A stretch of DNA of 37,831 nucleotides from Gemmatimonas phototrophica. GTDB taxonomy: Bacteria; Latescibacterota; UBA2968; UBA8231. This document shows, piece by piece, positions 26,981 to 34,760 of the stretch; position 1 is the first letter of the stretch, and the number at the start of each line of letters is the position of its first letter. Under the pieces are notes generated by a model. That model was not told where the DNA came from and made no database searches. It worked only from the letters and a program-made list of their open reading frames with translations. Where the stretch lies: assembly GCA_945861755.1 (NCBI GenBank), contig CAMAVQ010000023.1, forward strand, positions 1 to 37,831. The letters are read 5' to 3'. Both the position numbers and the translations under genes were made by a program.

Positions 26981-28147
26981 ATGAAGATTCATGAGTACCA
27001 AGCCAAGGAGTTGCTGAGGGCCTACCAGGTGGCAGTGCCTAGCGGTGGGGTTGCCAGGACACCGGAGGAAGCGGAGAAAGTTGCGGGGGAACTGGGAGGG
27101 CCGGTGGTCATTAAGGCCCAGATTCATGCCGGGGGCAGAGGCAAAGGTGGGGGTATCAAGCTGGCGGCCAATGCGCAGGAAGCAGGGCAGCTAGCCCGCC
27201 AGATCATTGGCATGAACCTGATCACCCACCAGACTGGACCCGAGGGCCAGAAGGTAAAACAGGTATGGGTAGAGGCTGCCAGCGAAGTCGCACGGGAACT
27301 GTACCTGGGTATCACGCTGGACCGGGCTCAAGGGAAACTGGTGGTCATGGCCAGCCAGGAGGGCGGCGTGGAGATCGAGGAAGTGGCTGCCCGCAACCCA
27401 GAAAAGATCCTCAGGGAGACGGTGGACCCTGGTGTCGGGCTTCAGTCTTTTCAGGCTATGCGGCTGGCATTTGCATTGGGGCTGGAGGACAAAGCCGTGC
27501 GCCAGGCTGCCGCGCTGATGCTCAATCTCTATAAGGCCTACGTGGCGACCGACTGCTCGCTGGCCGAGATCAACCCTCTGGTCCTCACGCGCCAGGGAGA
27601 GATCATGGCGCTGGATGCAAAAATCACTATTGACGATAACGCGCTGTTCCGCCATCCAGATCTGGCGGCTCTCCGCGATCTGGACGAGGAAGAGGAGCTG
27701 GAGATCGAGGCTTCGAAGTACCGGCTGAATTATATCAAACTCAACGGCAACATCGGCTGCATGGTAAACGGTGCCGGCTTGGCCATGGCGACCATGGACA
27801 TCATCAAACTGGCAGGTGGTGAGCCAGCCAACTTCCTCGATGTCGGTGGTGGGGCAAGTGCCGAAACCGTGGAAAATGCCTTCCGCATCCTCCTGTCCGA
27901 TCCCAGCGTCAAGGCCATACTGATCAACATCTTTGGCGGCATCGTGCGGTGTGACCGGGTCGCGGAGGGGGTGATCCAGGCGCGCAAGAACCTGGAAATT
28001 AAGGTGCCGGTAGTGGTACGCCTGGCCGGTACCAATGCGGAACAGGCCGCACAGATGTTGGAACAATCTGGATTGAACTTCGCCGTGGGCAAGGGTTTGA
28101 AAGATGCTGCTGAAAAGGTCGTGGCAGCCAGCCGGCAATCAGCGTGA
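26981..28147 (+). CDS. sucC: Succinyl-CoA synthetase (ADP-forming) beta subunit
   Basis: Nucleotide-binding subunit of succinyl-CoA synthetase in the TCA cycle, 388 residues. It starts [20 protein letters not shown] and has the ATP-grasp signature [20 protein letters not shown]. Later segments are [10 protein letters not shown], the conserved [19 protein letters not shown]-like stretch [20 protein letters not shown] and [13 protein letters not shown]. An AGGAAGG site precedes the ATG. It is cotranscribed with sucD ten bases downstream. The 84-base gap from rpmA contains a weak GGCCAC/GTGGCC hairpin at about 26930-26953 that may be a poor terminator. Confidence 0.96.
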   Translation: MKIHEYQAKELLRAYQVAVPSGGVARTPEEAEKVAGELGGPVVIKAQIHAGGRGKGGGIKLAANAQEAGQLARQIIGMNLITHQTGPEGQKVKQVWVEAASEVARELYLGITLDRAQGKLVVMASQEGGVEIEEVAARNPEKILRETVDPGVGLQSFQAMRLAFALGLEDKAVRQAAALMLNLYKAYVATDCSLAEINPLVLTRQGEIMALDAKITIDDNALFRHPDLAALRDLDEEEELEIEASKYRLNYIKLNGNIGCMVNGAGLAMATMDIIKLAGGEPANFLDVGGGASAETVENAFRILLSDPSVKAILINIFGGIVRCDRVAEGVIQARKNLEIKVPVVVRLAGTNAEQAAQMLEQSGLNFAVGKGLKDAAEKVVAASRQSA

Positions 28148-28157
28148 GGGGGCAAGT

Positions 28158-29027
28158 ATGAGTGTCTTGATAGACGAAACAACCAAGGTGTTGGTCCAGG
28201 GCCTGACAGGCAAGGAGGGCTCTTTTCATGCCCGCCAGATGAAGGAGTATGGAACCCGCATTGTCGGTGGAGTCACGCCCCTCAAGGGCGGGCAGGAGGT
28301 GGACGGGGTTCCGGTGTTCGATACGGTGCGTGACGCAGTGGCCGCGACCGGGGCCACGGTGTCCATCATCTTTGTGCCACCCGCCTTTGCCGCCGATTCG
28401 ATCATCGAGGCTGCCGATGCTGGCCTGGAACTGGTGGTGTGCATTTCCGAGGGGATCCCGGTGACAGACATGGTGAAAGTCCGCCATTACCTCCAGCCGC
28501 GCTCCACCAGACTGATCGGTCCCAATTGCCCAGGGATCATTTCGCCGGGAAAATCCAAAATAGGGATTATGCCCGGCTTCATCCACCGCCCCGGCCGCGT
28601 CGGGGTGATCTCGCGCAGCGGCACCCTGACCTATGAAGCGGTTGGTCAGTTGAGCGAGCGCGGCATTGGGCAGTCTACCTGCATCGGCATTGGCGGAGAT
28701 CCCATCGTCGGGACCCAATTCCTCGATGCGATCAAGCTCTTCAAGAAGGACCCGGACACCGATGCCGTGGTGCTTATTGGTGAGATTGGCGGCAGCGCTG
28801 AGGAAGAAGCTGCGGCCTATATCCGGCGCCACTACGACAAGCCGGTGATCGGCTTCATCGCCGGCCGCACGGCGCCACCCGGGCGGCGCATGGGGCATGC
28901 CGGGGCAATTATCGCCGGCGGCAAGGGCACGGCTGAAGAGAAGATGCAGGTGCTCAAAAAGGCCGGAATCCGAGTTTGTGAAAGTCCGGCAGAAATCGGC
29001 GAGCGAGTGGAAGAGGCGCTCAGGTGA
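28158..29027 (+). CDS. sucD: Succinyl-CoA synthetase alpha subunit
   Basis: CoA-binding catalytic subunit, 289 residues from the ATG at 28158 ([20 protein letters not shown]). The CoA-binding Rossmann fold occupies the first half, with [11 protein letters not shown] and [11 protein letters not shown]. The phosphorylated histidine lies in [20 protein letters not shown] near the C-terminus, and [13 protein letters not shown] is conserved. The start is preceded by GAGGGGGC. Together with fumarase on the left of the window it provides two TCA steps. Its last eight bases overlap the stop of the convergent CPBP gene. Confidence 0.96.
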   Translation: MSVLIDETTKVLVQGLTGKEGSFHARQMKEYGTRIVGGVTPLKGGQEVDGVPVFDTVRDAVAATGATVSIIFVPPAFAADSIIEAADAGLELVVCISEGIPVTDMVKVRHYLQPRSTRLIGPNCPGIISPGKSKIGIMPGFIHRPGRVGVISRSGTLTYEAVGQLSERGIGQSTCIGIGGDPIVGTQFLDAIKLFKKDPDTDAVVLIGEIGGSAEEEAAAYIRRHYDKPVIGFIAGRTAPPGRRMGHAGAIIAGGKGTAEEKMQVLKKAGIRVCESPAEIGERVEEALR

Positions 29028-29847
29028 ACAAATTAATAGGGGGGCGAGGTCTGGGAGGTAGGGGCATGATGGGGGGGTGCCGGCGCATCTGTAGCGCGAT
29101 AGCCCAGCAGATCAGCGCCAGGGCCAGGATCACCGGCAGTGAATAGAGGACATCTGTGCTGAGCAGTTCTGTACCCCAGTATACCTTCAGATTGAGGCCG
29201 GCAAAAGAGAGGGCATTATTGACCATGTGGGCCAGGATAGCCGGGTAAATACTGTGGGACCAGTAGACCAACAGCCCCAGAAGTAACCCTAAAAGAAACA
29301 AGGCGGGCAGTTGCCAGGGGTTGAAGTGGACCAGGGCAAAAAATAGTGCCGCTCCCCCTATTGCCAGCCGCGGTCCATGGTAGATGTACAACCCGGTGAA
29401 TACCAGGCCGCGGAAGAGGACTTCTTCCGATATCCCCGGTGCGACCACCACCGCGGCCACCCCCCAGAGCAGCGCCGGCAGGTCTCCCGCCAGTTGCACC
29501 TCGATGAGATTGCGCTGAATATGCAGGGGAAGGGGATAGCCAAGGGTGCTGAGGAATTGGGTGAAGAGCAGGTCAAACTGGTTGATGAGCAGACTGACAC
29601 TGATGGCCAGCGGCAAGGTGAGTACCAGGGTGCGCAGCGAAGTCGCGTTGAGCAGCAACAGTTCCTCGCCTGCTAGCTGTTGCCGCCGGACGAATAGGAT
29701 CACCAACCAGAGCACCGACAGTTCCGTCGCGATCAGGCCCAGTTGAGGCGAATACAACTGCGAAAAAGTGGGGAATAAGAGCAGCTGCGCCAGGACAGCA
29801 ATGCCCAAGGCTAGATAGAGAATACTTCTCAGCGACGGATAGGCCAT
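29020..29847 (-). CDS. CPBP family intramembrane metalloprotease
   Basis: Polytopic membrane protein of 275 residues in the CAAX-prenyl-protease-2/bacteriocin-processing (Abi) family. The three catalytic motifs are present: E141-E142-x3-R146 in [13 protein letters not shown]-x3-H in [11 protein letters not shown] (His174), and H207-x3-N211 in [10 protein letters not shown]. It has about eight hydrophobic segments and a proline-rich tail ([13 protein letters not shown]). The substrate is unknown; bacterial members range from peptide processing to anti-sigma factor cleavage. It converges with sucD with an eight-base overlap of the two stop codons. Confidence 0.88.
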   Translation of the reverse strand: MAYPSLRSILYLALGIAVLAQLLLFPTFSQLYSPQLGLIATELSVLWLVILFVRRQQLAGEELLLLNATSLRTLVLTLPLAISVSLLINQFDLLFTQFLSTLGYPLPLHIQRNLIEVQLAGDLPALLWGVAAVVVAPGISEEVLFRGLVFTGLYIYHGPRLAIGGAALFFALVHFNPWQLPALFLLGLLLGLLVYWSHSIYPAILAHMVNNALSFAGLNLKVYWGTELLSTDVLYSLPVILALALICWAIALQMRRHPPIMPLPPRPRPPINLFT

Positions 29848-29857
29848 AGAGAACTAA

Positions 29858-29895
29858 GAAGCCCTCTCCACTTGTGGAGAAGGCTTCACTTTTTT
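29858..29895 (+). terminator. Hairpin with T-tract between cytochrome and CPBP genes
   Basis: A 14-bp stem with one mismatch (29858-29871 with 29874-29887) is followed on the plus strand by ACTTTTTT. The genes on both sides run leftward, so a plus-strand terminator has no obvious client unless it stops antisense transcription. On the minus strand the flank TTCTTAGTTCT is a weaker T-tract and could still terminate the cytochrome transcript. Confidence 0.45.
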
Positions 29896-29910
29896 AGGGC
29901 TTAGGATCGA

Positions 29911-30414
29911 TCAGTGGTGGTGCTCAGCCTCTGAAGCCAGGAAGTGCAGTTGGCCGTTGTGACAGCTCATGCAGGTGAGCGGTTGGCCCACCGCCGGCAG
30001 CGGCAGGGTCTTCTGATAGGGCTGATCGTTTTTGGTCATGGTCAGGTAGATGCCCGGTGCATCGCCCAGTGCCGTGTATTTGGCGGTGATCTTGTTCTGG
30101 TGATTCCCTTCCCGAAAGGTGATCTCGCCAATGCCCTTCAGGACGAGGCTGTCCACCAGGACATGTTTCATCTGGCGAGCCATCTTCTTGTGCTCTGTAT
30201 CGGCTTCGTAGTTGAGCTTGCCGCCTTTTTTGAGGTGACAGTCCTCGCATTTGACCCCCAGGCTTTGGGCGAGACCCTTCATCGCCTTGAGCGTCTCTTG
30301 CTGGTTTGCCCCGAAGATCGTCTTTCCCTTGTCGGCGCTGCTCGGGACCACTGCCACAGCCGAGAAGAGCAGTGCTAGTGCAACTCCCGGTATCAATAGT
30401 GAGTGTTTGGCCAA
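29911..30414 (-). CDS. Periplasmic two-haem c-type cytochrome, reaction-centre-cytochrome-like
   Basis: Exported protein of 167 residues. The signal peptide is MAKHSLLIPGVALALLFSAV...PSSA with cleavage near residue 27. Haem-binding sites are CEDCH (56-60) and CMSCH (148-152). The stretch VKCEDCHLKKGGKLNYEADT, then KKMARQM, follows the repeat unit of the photosynthetic reaction-centre cytochrome subunit family (methionine ligand in a helix beside CxxCH). This family is abundant as small standalone proteins in Acidobacteriota and relatives. The C-terminus ends in HHH. Its electron partners are unknown; maturation would need the Ccm system encoded at the right end. It appears monocistronic. Confidence 0.85.
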   Translation of the reverse strand: MAKHSLLIPGVALALLFSAVAVVPSSADKGKTIFGANQQETLKAMKGLAQSLGVKCEDCHLKKGGKLNYEADTEHKKMARQMKHVLVDSLVLKGIGEITFREGNHQNKITAKYTALGDAPGIYLTMTKNDQPYQKTLPLPAVGQPLTCMSCHNGQLHFLASEAEHHH

Positions 30415-30487
30415 CTCGCAATCTCCTTTCCGTTGAGGTGCCGTCGATCTGCCCAGAGGTGAAGATAGATGCGAGTGAAGGTTCGCG

Positions 30488-31432
30488 TCAACTTGGCGCG
30501 GCCGAACTGCTGGTTCTTGCTTCTAGGTAGCCTCGGGTGCGGTGGTACCACCACAGATAATCGAAGCACAGGTCGGGAACATACCACCCCAAAGAGCGCT
30601 GAACGGCCCACCTCACCGGATGGTAACACAGGGGGCGAAGGGCCAGACTCAAGAGTAGACGCCTGAGAGAGTAAAGGGGTTCAAATAAAAAGTCGAGCCT
30701 GAGCAAGGGTGCCAGCGCAGGGTATTTGTCCAGCAGGATAGGTATAGAGTGACGTCCGTAGGTATACATGAGCTGGCAGAGTTGGGGCAAGGGCCGCAGA
30801 TGGTGATGTCGGCAGCGAGCCTGAAAGGCAAAGCGAAAGACGGCCCCGTCCAGGTGCAGCCGATAGCCCAATTCAAGGTCTTCTCCCCCATAAGCAGTGA
30901 AGTCTTCGTCGAATAAGCCCACGCGCAACAACAGGTCCCTGCGCACCGACGAATTGCCGGTGACAAAACATTTGAAGGGGATTGCCTCTCCTTCCCGAAG
31001 CCGGTGTACTCCGCGGCTATCCAGGTAGCGCGTGAGGCAGTTGTCGGGGATTTGGGCGCCGAAGCGGATGTGGCCGATGGCTACCGTGCCCGGCTGGCAG
31101 TGCGCCTCAGCGTGAGTCTGCAGGAAACCGGGCTCAACGGTCATGTCGCTGTCCAGAAAGAGCACGACTTCCCCGCTGGCCGCTCGGATGCCGGTGTTGC
31201 GGGCCCTCGCCCTTCCCTGGTTGGTGGGGTGGCGGATGATTCTCAGGGTGAAGGGTGCCGCAGCTTTCTCGATGGGGTCAGGGTCGAAGACTGGGGAGGC
31301 ATCGTCGACAACGATGATCTCCAGGGCCTGGGGGCGGTAATCCTGCAAGGCCAGACTCTGCACGGCAGCCAGGAGGCGTTCGGGCTCATTGTAGGTGGGA
31401 ATAACGACGCTGAGGAAGAGGGGGGTTTCCAT
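30488..31432 (-). CDS. Glycosyltransferase family 2
   Basis: Inverting GT-A sugar transferase, 314 residues from ATG 31432 (METPLFLSVVIPTYNEPERL); a TTG five codons upstream is less likely. Nucleotide-sugar binding residues are VVDDAS (41-46) and the metal-binding DSD (94-96) in LFLDSDMTVEPG. The acceptor-side motif is YGGEDLELGYRLH. The C-terminal third is rich in Leu/Arg and may be membrane-associated (LLLSLALRPL). It lies 20 bases after the GT4 gene and probably shares its transcript. The product is likely a surface polysaccharide or glycolipid; donor and acceptor are unknown. Confidence 0.88.
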   Translation of the reverse strand: METPLFLSVVIPTYNEPERLLAAVQSLALQDYRPQALEIIVVDDASPVFDPDPIEKAAAPFTLRIIRHPTNQGRARARNTGIRAASGEVVLFLDSDMTVEPGFLQTHAEAHCQPGTVAIGHIRFGAQIPDNCLTRYLDSRGVHRLREGEAIPFKCFVTGNSSVRRDLLLRVGLFDEDFTAYGGEDLELGYRLHLDGAVFRFAFQARCRHHHLRPLPQLCQLMYTYGRHSIPILLDKYPALAPLLRLDFLFEPLYSLRRLLLSLALRPLCYHPVRWAVQRSLGWYVPDLCFDYLWWYHRTRGYLEARTSSSAAPS

Positions 31433-31452
31433 TGAGCGACAGAGCAAGGGGT

Positions 31453-32571
31453 TCAGAGTCCGGCGTAAAGGTCTAGCAACTTAGGGGCTTCCTGCTCCCA
31501 GTTGTAGTGTTGGGCAGCGGTTAGTGCTGCCTGGCGGTACAATTGGCGCTGGTTCGGGTCAAACAGAAGGGAGCGGATTTTTTCGCGGATCTCCCCGGAA
31601 TCCTGCGGGTTGGCTACCGTGCCGGCACCCGATTCTTCGACCACCGCGCGCATGTCGGGAAAATCGCTCGCCAGTACCGGCAGCCCCGCCATCAAGTACT
31701 CGAAGAGCTTGTTGGGCAGGGAGTAGTAAAAGCTCTTTCCCGTGCCCTTGATCAGACACAAGCCCAGATCCGCCGAGCAGGTGTAGGAGTGCAACTCGCC
31801 AAAGGGGACCCGGGAGATGAAGTAGACCTGGTGTTTGAGGTTGCGGTGGTGTACCTGCTTTTTGAGCGCGCCCTCCATCGGCCCGTCTCCAATCAAAACG
31901 AACGCAAAGTCTTCTTGCAGCCCGGCAACGGCGTCGATCTGCTCGGCCAGCCCATTGTCGGTGAGAAAGCCTCCCTGGTACACCACCACGGGTCGCCCGG
32001 CAGCCAGTTGGAGTTCAGTGCGGATGCGGTCGCTCTGCACGGGAGGGCGGTAGAGGGGGGGGTTGCGCACCACCGCGACCTGCTCCAGCGCGTAGCGTTC
32101 CTGAAGGGCGCGGGCGATGGAGGTGCTCACTGTGATGATGCGATGGGTTCGCCCGATGAGCCGGCGTTCGAGCAGCGCCCAGAAATTGCGGATGAGCGGA
32201 CGATCTACCAAAGACGATTGTTCGGTCCAGAATTCGTGCGAATCGTAGACCAGGGGCACATCGCGCCGCCGGGCGGCAAAGGCCGCCGGCCAGAGCGCAT
32301 CCAGATCATGGGCATGATACACATCGGCCCGCGCGGCAAGGAGTAGCTGGCGCGCCTGTTTCCAGAAAGCAGGGTAGCTGATCCGCAGGGAACGCGAGCG
32401 GTCTATGGGAATCAGGTGGAGATCAAAGGCCCCCCATTCCTGGAGAGGCGCCGAACTGAAAGAGGAGGAGACAATGGAGATGTGATGACCAGCCTGGCGC
32501 AGACACTGGGCTTCGCGAAAGACGCGATAGTCGAAGCGCAGGTCCCCGAATACCGCCATACAGATATGCAT
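31453..32571 (-). CDS. Glycosyltransferase family 4 (GT-B fold)
   Basis: Retaining GT-B transferase of about 372 residues. N-terminal acceptor domain: DLRFDYRVFREAQCLRQAGH, with YHAHDLDALWPA and YDSHEFWTE. C-terminal donor domain: VVYQGGFLTDNGLAEQIDAV, FVLIGDGPMEGAL and SLPNKLFEYLMAGLPVLASD, the last holding the glutamate of the E-x7-E-like motif. I set the start at ATG 32571 (MHICMAVFGDLRFDYR). The frame continues upstream, but those codons run through the terminator hairpin of the small RNA gene. No strong ribosome site is visible, so ATG 32559 (MAVFGDL) is also possible. The gene may depend on read-through from the small RNA promoter. Confidence 0.85.
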   Translation of the reverse strand: MHICMAVFGDLRFDYRVFREAQCLRQAGHHISIVSSSFSSAPLQEWGAFDLHLIPIDRSRSLRISYPAFWKQARQLLLAARADVYHAHDLDALWPAAFAARRRDVPLVYDSHEFWTEQSSLVDRPLIRNFWALLERRLIGRTHRIITVSTSIARALQERYALEQVAVVRNPPLYRPPVQSDRIRTELQLAAGRPVVVYQGGFLTDNGLAEQIDAVAGLQEDFAFVLIGDGPMEGALKKQVHHRNLKHQVYFISRVPFGELHSYTCSADLGLCLIKGTGKSFYYSLPNKLFEYLMAGLPVLASDFPDMRAVVEESGAGTVANPQDSGEIREKIRSLLFDPNQRQLYRQAALTAAQHYNWEQEAPKLLDLYAGL

Positions 32572-32596
32572 GAGAATATTGGCAAGCGGGGAAGAA

Positions 32597-32631
32597 CCAA
32601 AAACGCGCAGCCCAAAGATGGACTGCGCGTT
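32597..32631 (-). terminator. Terminator of the candidate small RNA
   Basis: A perfect 9-bp GC-rich stem AACGCGCAG/CTGCGCGTT (32602-32610 with 32623-32631, 12-base loop) runs on the reverse strand into a T5 tract and TTGGTTCTT. It stands 16 bases after the end-closing stem of the RNA and 25 bases before the GT4 start. Confidence 0.75.
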
Positions 32632-32800
32632 CGATAAAATCAAGGTGTGTGGCGATCGTGGCGTGCGTTCATAAGCCTGCAGCTAAGATCTTCAAACGAG
32701 GCGGTGTGGGGAGGTAATTGCTGAAGACCCCAGAAACTCGAAAAGGGGGGATCGAGTTCCGCAGTATGAATGATCGGCCACACACAACAGGTCGCCACAC
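32599..32800 (-). ncRNA. Candidate structured small RNA (possible divergent 6S RNA or new family)
   Basis: This 370-base gap holds a compact RNA gene reading leftward. The predicted first nucleotide from the promoter at 32807-32835 is 32800. From there GTGTGGCGA (32800-32792) pairs perfectly with TCGCCACAC (32655-32647), closing a 154-nt body. Going inward, GTGGC (RNA positions 20-24) pairs with GCCAC (139-143), TTCATA (31-36) with TATGAA (128-133), and CTGC (37-40) with GCAG (121-124). Inside are the hairpins AACTCGA/TCGAGTT (43-49 with 60-66) and TGGGG/CCCCA (69-73 with 90-94). A terminator follows at 32597-32631, giving a transcript of about 200 nt. Its size, lone promoter and end pairing recall 6S RNA, but I cannot match the conserved 6S core with certainty. 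It does not fit tmRNA, SRP RNA, RNase P RNA or 5S rRNA. Confidence 0.6.
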
Positions 32801-32806
32801 GGATTT

Positions 32807-32835
32807 AATTTACCCACACTACTGAGTGCTGTCAA
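32807..32835 (-). promoter_or_regulatory. Promoter of the candidate small RNA
   Basis: Reverse strand TTGACA (32835-32830), exactly 17 bases, TAAATT (32812-32807). The start seven bases further on is 32800, the first base of the RNA's closing stem. Confidence 0.75.
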
Positions 32836-32905
32836 GGCAATTTTCATGGCGGCCGAACCGCCGGCTCTCCATATACACCCTCTTGTGTGTGTGCATAGTT
32901 TCTGC

Positions 32906-32933
32906 TTGCGGGCTGATACTTTTAGCCTAGATT
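32906..32933 (+). promoter_or_regulatory. Promoter of the HTH regulator gene
   Basis: TTGCGG (32906-32911), 16 bases, TAGATT (32928-32933). The predicted start near 32940 is only about two bases before the ATG at 32942, so the message may be leaderless. Confidence 0.5.
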
Positions 32934-32941
32934 AGAAGCCC

Positions 32942-33523
32942 ATGGCAGTAATTAAACAAAATGACAGATCTGGCAATGAAATGCGCTTTGCCGATCTGAT
33001 CCGGGACGCCAGGAAGAAACAGCGACTCAGCCAGCGTCAGTTGGGGGAGCAGATACTGACTCCTGGGCGTCCTAAGGGCATATGGAACACTTATATAGGG
33101 CAAATTGAGAAGGGGGATAAAATCCCCTCCGATGAGATCTGCAAGAAGTTTGCCGAAGTCCTGGAATTGGATCTGACCCAGGTGTTGCTGGCGGCCTACG
33201 AGGCACGGGTCGAACTGACTGGTTCGGATGAGGCGATCGGTCTATTCAGAAAGATGAGGCTGGTCCTGAATGACCCGTTGGTCCAGCGTCTGCTCGATGC
33301 CGAGGATTCGATAGATCCAAAGATTTTGGAGGCGCTGACCAACACCGATATCCGCAAGTTGCTGGCGGAGGAGAGTTGGCGTGAACTGCTGGCCCGCTGT
33401 TATCGCCTTAGGAGCAAAAGAAATATCCTGGCAATGGTGGCGCTGGTCGAGTCCATGACCGACAAGCAATGGAAAGGCATGATCAGCATGCTCGATGCGA
33501 TGGGGCTGGAGATTGCGGAATGA
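32942..33523 (+). CDS. XRE-family helix-turn-helix transcriptional regulator
   Basis: Cytosolic DNA-binding protein of 193 residues. A Cro/CI-type HTH spans about residues 14-80 (MRFADLIRDARKKQRLSQRQ, LGEQ, then NTYIGQIEKGDKIPSDEICK, KFAEVLEL). A glycine/proline insertion (TPGRPKGIW) lies in the HTH region. The C-terminal 100 residues are helical with no domain I recognise, ending MISMLDAMGLEIAE. It is divergent from the candidate small RNA, whose promoter is about 70 bases away, so it may control that gene or itself. No strong ribosome site is seen; ATG at residue 14 is an alternative start. It converges with the HEAT lipoprotein gene. Confidence 0.82.
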   Translation: MAVIKQNDRSGNEMRFADLIRDARKKQRLSQRQLGEQILTPGRPKGIWNTYIGQIEKGDKIPSDEICKKFAEVLELDLTQVLLAAYEARVELTGSDEAIGLFRKMRLVLNDPLVQRLLDAEDSIDPKILEALTNTDIRKLLAEESWRELLARCYRLRSKRNILAMVALVESMTDKQWKGMISMLDAMGLEIAE

Positions 33524-33538
33524 AAGTGCGTGGGCGTT

Positions 33539-34135
33539 CTATGGAGTCTGTCCCTGCTCCTGAGACTGGGCTTGCGCCTGGGCTTGTTCCTGCGCTTGTG
33601 CCTTGGCTTGTGCCTTGGCTTGCTCCTGTGCCTGATCTCGCGCCAGGGCCTCCTGCTCGGCCTGTATCTTGGGGACCTCCCGGGCCGATAGCATCTTGAG
33701 TACTTGGTCGCGGATGAAGGGGTTGGAATCTTTCAGCGCATTCAATAGATATCGGTTGGCGTACTTGTCTTCCATTTTCCCCAGTAATTCCACGGCTTGC
33801 AGACGAATACCTGGGTCGTGGTCCTTGAGAGCCACACCTAGAGCCTTGGCCACCTCCCGCTTCAGCTTCTTGCTTTTGCTCTGGCTGAGGACACCCAGGA
33901 CCTGGACGGCCTTGGCGCGCAGGCTCAGGTCCCTATCCCCTAAAGCTTTGACCAGCACCCTCGTGGTGGGAACTTCTCGTTCCTTTCCCACCAGGGGCAG
34001 GTATTTGATCGGGGGATAGGTACGCACACTGCAGCCGGCGGCAAAGGCCATGCACAGGCATAGCAGAACCGGCCAAAACCTGGCACACCAGCGGTGCAGG
34101 GTCGTGGAGAGGGCAGAAAACAGACGATAGCTCAT
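33539..34135 (-). CDS. HEAT-repeat lipoprotein with Gln/Ala-rich tail
   Basis: Predicted envelope lipoprotein, 198 residues. The signal MSYRLFSALSTTLHRW...MAFAAGC puts the lipidated Cys at 35. Residues about 55-150 form HEAT-like helical pairs: LVKALGDRDLSLRAKAVQVL, ALGVALKDHDPGIRLQAVEL and LLNALKDSNPFIRDQVLKML. The C-terminal 36 residues are an Ala/Gln/Glu/Lys repeat, probably a charged helix or coiled coil and a site of slippage at DNA level. HEAT lipoproteins serve as protein-binding scaffolds; the partner here is unknown. It does not resemble any specific named family I know. Confidence 0.75.
   Translation of the reverse strand: MSYRLFSALSTTLHRWCARFWPVLLCLCMAFAAGCSVRTYPPIKYLPLVGKEREVPTTRVLVKALGDRDLSLRAKAVQVLGVLSQSKSKKLKREVAKALGVALKDHDPGIRLQAVELLGKMEDKYANRYLLNALKDSNPFIRDQVLKMLSAREVPKIQAEQEALARDQAQEQAKAQAKAQAQEQAQAQAQSQEQGQTP
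33553..33645 (-). repeat. Degenerate short tandem repeat encoding the Gln/Ala tail
   Basis: Imperfect 6- and 12-base repeats of the type GCTTGTGCCTTG/GCTTGCGCCTGG (plus strand) encode alternating Gln-Ala-Gln-Glu and Gln-Ala-Lys units at the end of the HEAT lipoprotein. Such arrays vary in length by slippage. Confidence 0.7.
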
Positions 34136-34254
34136 GGTGTTTATATCGGTTGGTTTTTCAAGTTCTTAAGGTGGGAACTTCCCGAGGGTGGTAATAGTCT
34201 ACCCTCTGGTTGTCGCGGTCTTTATACCACCATACGGAGGAGGTTATTATTGCC

Positions 34255-34731
34255 TTGAGGTGTGAAGAGTTTGCAGAGTACCTGTCCGACTACTTAGACG
34301 GTGAAACCAGCCTGGAGCAGGCCGAGAGAATGGAGCTGCATACCCTGCAGTGCCCGGCCTGCCAGGCGACGGTGCGCGGTGTGCGGCAGGTCTGTCATCA
34401 GTTGGGCCAACTGGCCCAAAGGAGTCCTTCGGCGAGTTTCAAGCTGGGGCTTTGGCCTCAGCTACAGGAACGCCAGTTCAGAAGACAGGAGCGACGGTGG
34501 CGGGTCTTGGCTTTTGGTCTGTCCTTGGGTTTGGCCCTGCTCATTTTGTTCTGGCCCGATCCGCAGACCGAAGTTGACGCGCATGAGTACGCCTCCTGGG
34601 ACTCCCCCGCATACCAGGAATATTCCAGGTGGTCGGCCCCCAGCCGCACCCCCCCGCTGAGAGAGCAGTTTTCCGAGCGCGCCTATTCGGGATTACACGC
34701 GCAGGCGCAGGTTCATCTGACGGCATTTTAG
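34255..34731 (+). CDS. Anti-sigma factor-like zinc-finger (zf-HC2) membrane protein
   Basis: About 158 residues. The N-terminal zinc finger is C3, H29-x3-C33-x2-C36 (RCEEFAEYLSDYLDGE, then ELHTLQCPACQ), as in anti-sigma factors of the ZAS type that bind ECF sigma factors. One membrane helix follows (VLAFGLSLGLALLILFW, about 85-103), and the external tail is Tyr/Ser/Pro-rich. A strong GGAGGAGG (34236-34243) precedes TTG 34255, the best start; ATT 34249 has closer spacing but is a rare start codon. No sigma factor gene is adjacent, so the partner is elsewhere or the protein has another role. Confidence 0.75.
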   Translation: MRCEEFAEYLSDYLDGETSLEQAERMELHTLQCPACQATVRGVRQVCHQLGQLAQRSPSASFKLGLWPQLQERQFRRQERRWRVLAFGLSLGLALLILFWPDPQTEVDAHEYASWDSPAYQEYSRWSAPSRTPPLREQFSERAYSGLHAQAQVHLTAF

Positions 34732-34760
34732 GGTGATCCAGTTGGAGGGAAGAGGGTCCC

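Noticed and set aside
27191-28138. Minus-strand open frame opposite sucC, and a similar one opposite sucD
   Set aside because: Composition and lack of motifs mark them as antisense shadows of sucCD.
32647-32800. 5S rRNA, tmRNA, SRP RNA, or a known metabolite riboswitch at the small RNA locus
   Set aside because: A GGAACTCG stretch recalls 5S rRNA, but size, remaining conserved bases and helices do not fit. No SRP GGAAG/AGCA loop pair, no tmRNA tRNA-like ends, and no TPP, cobalamin, FMN or cyclic-di-GMP core was found.
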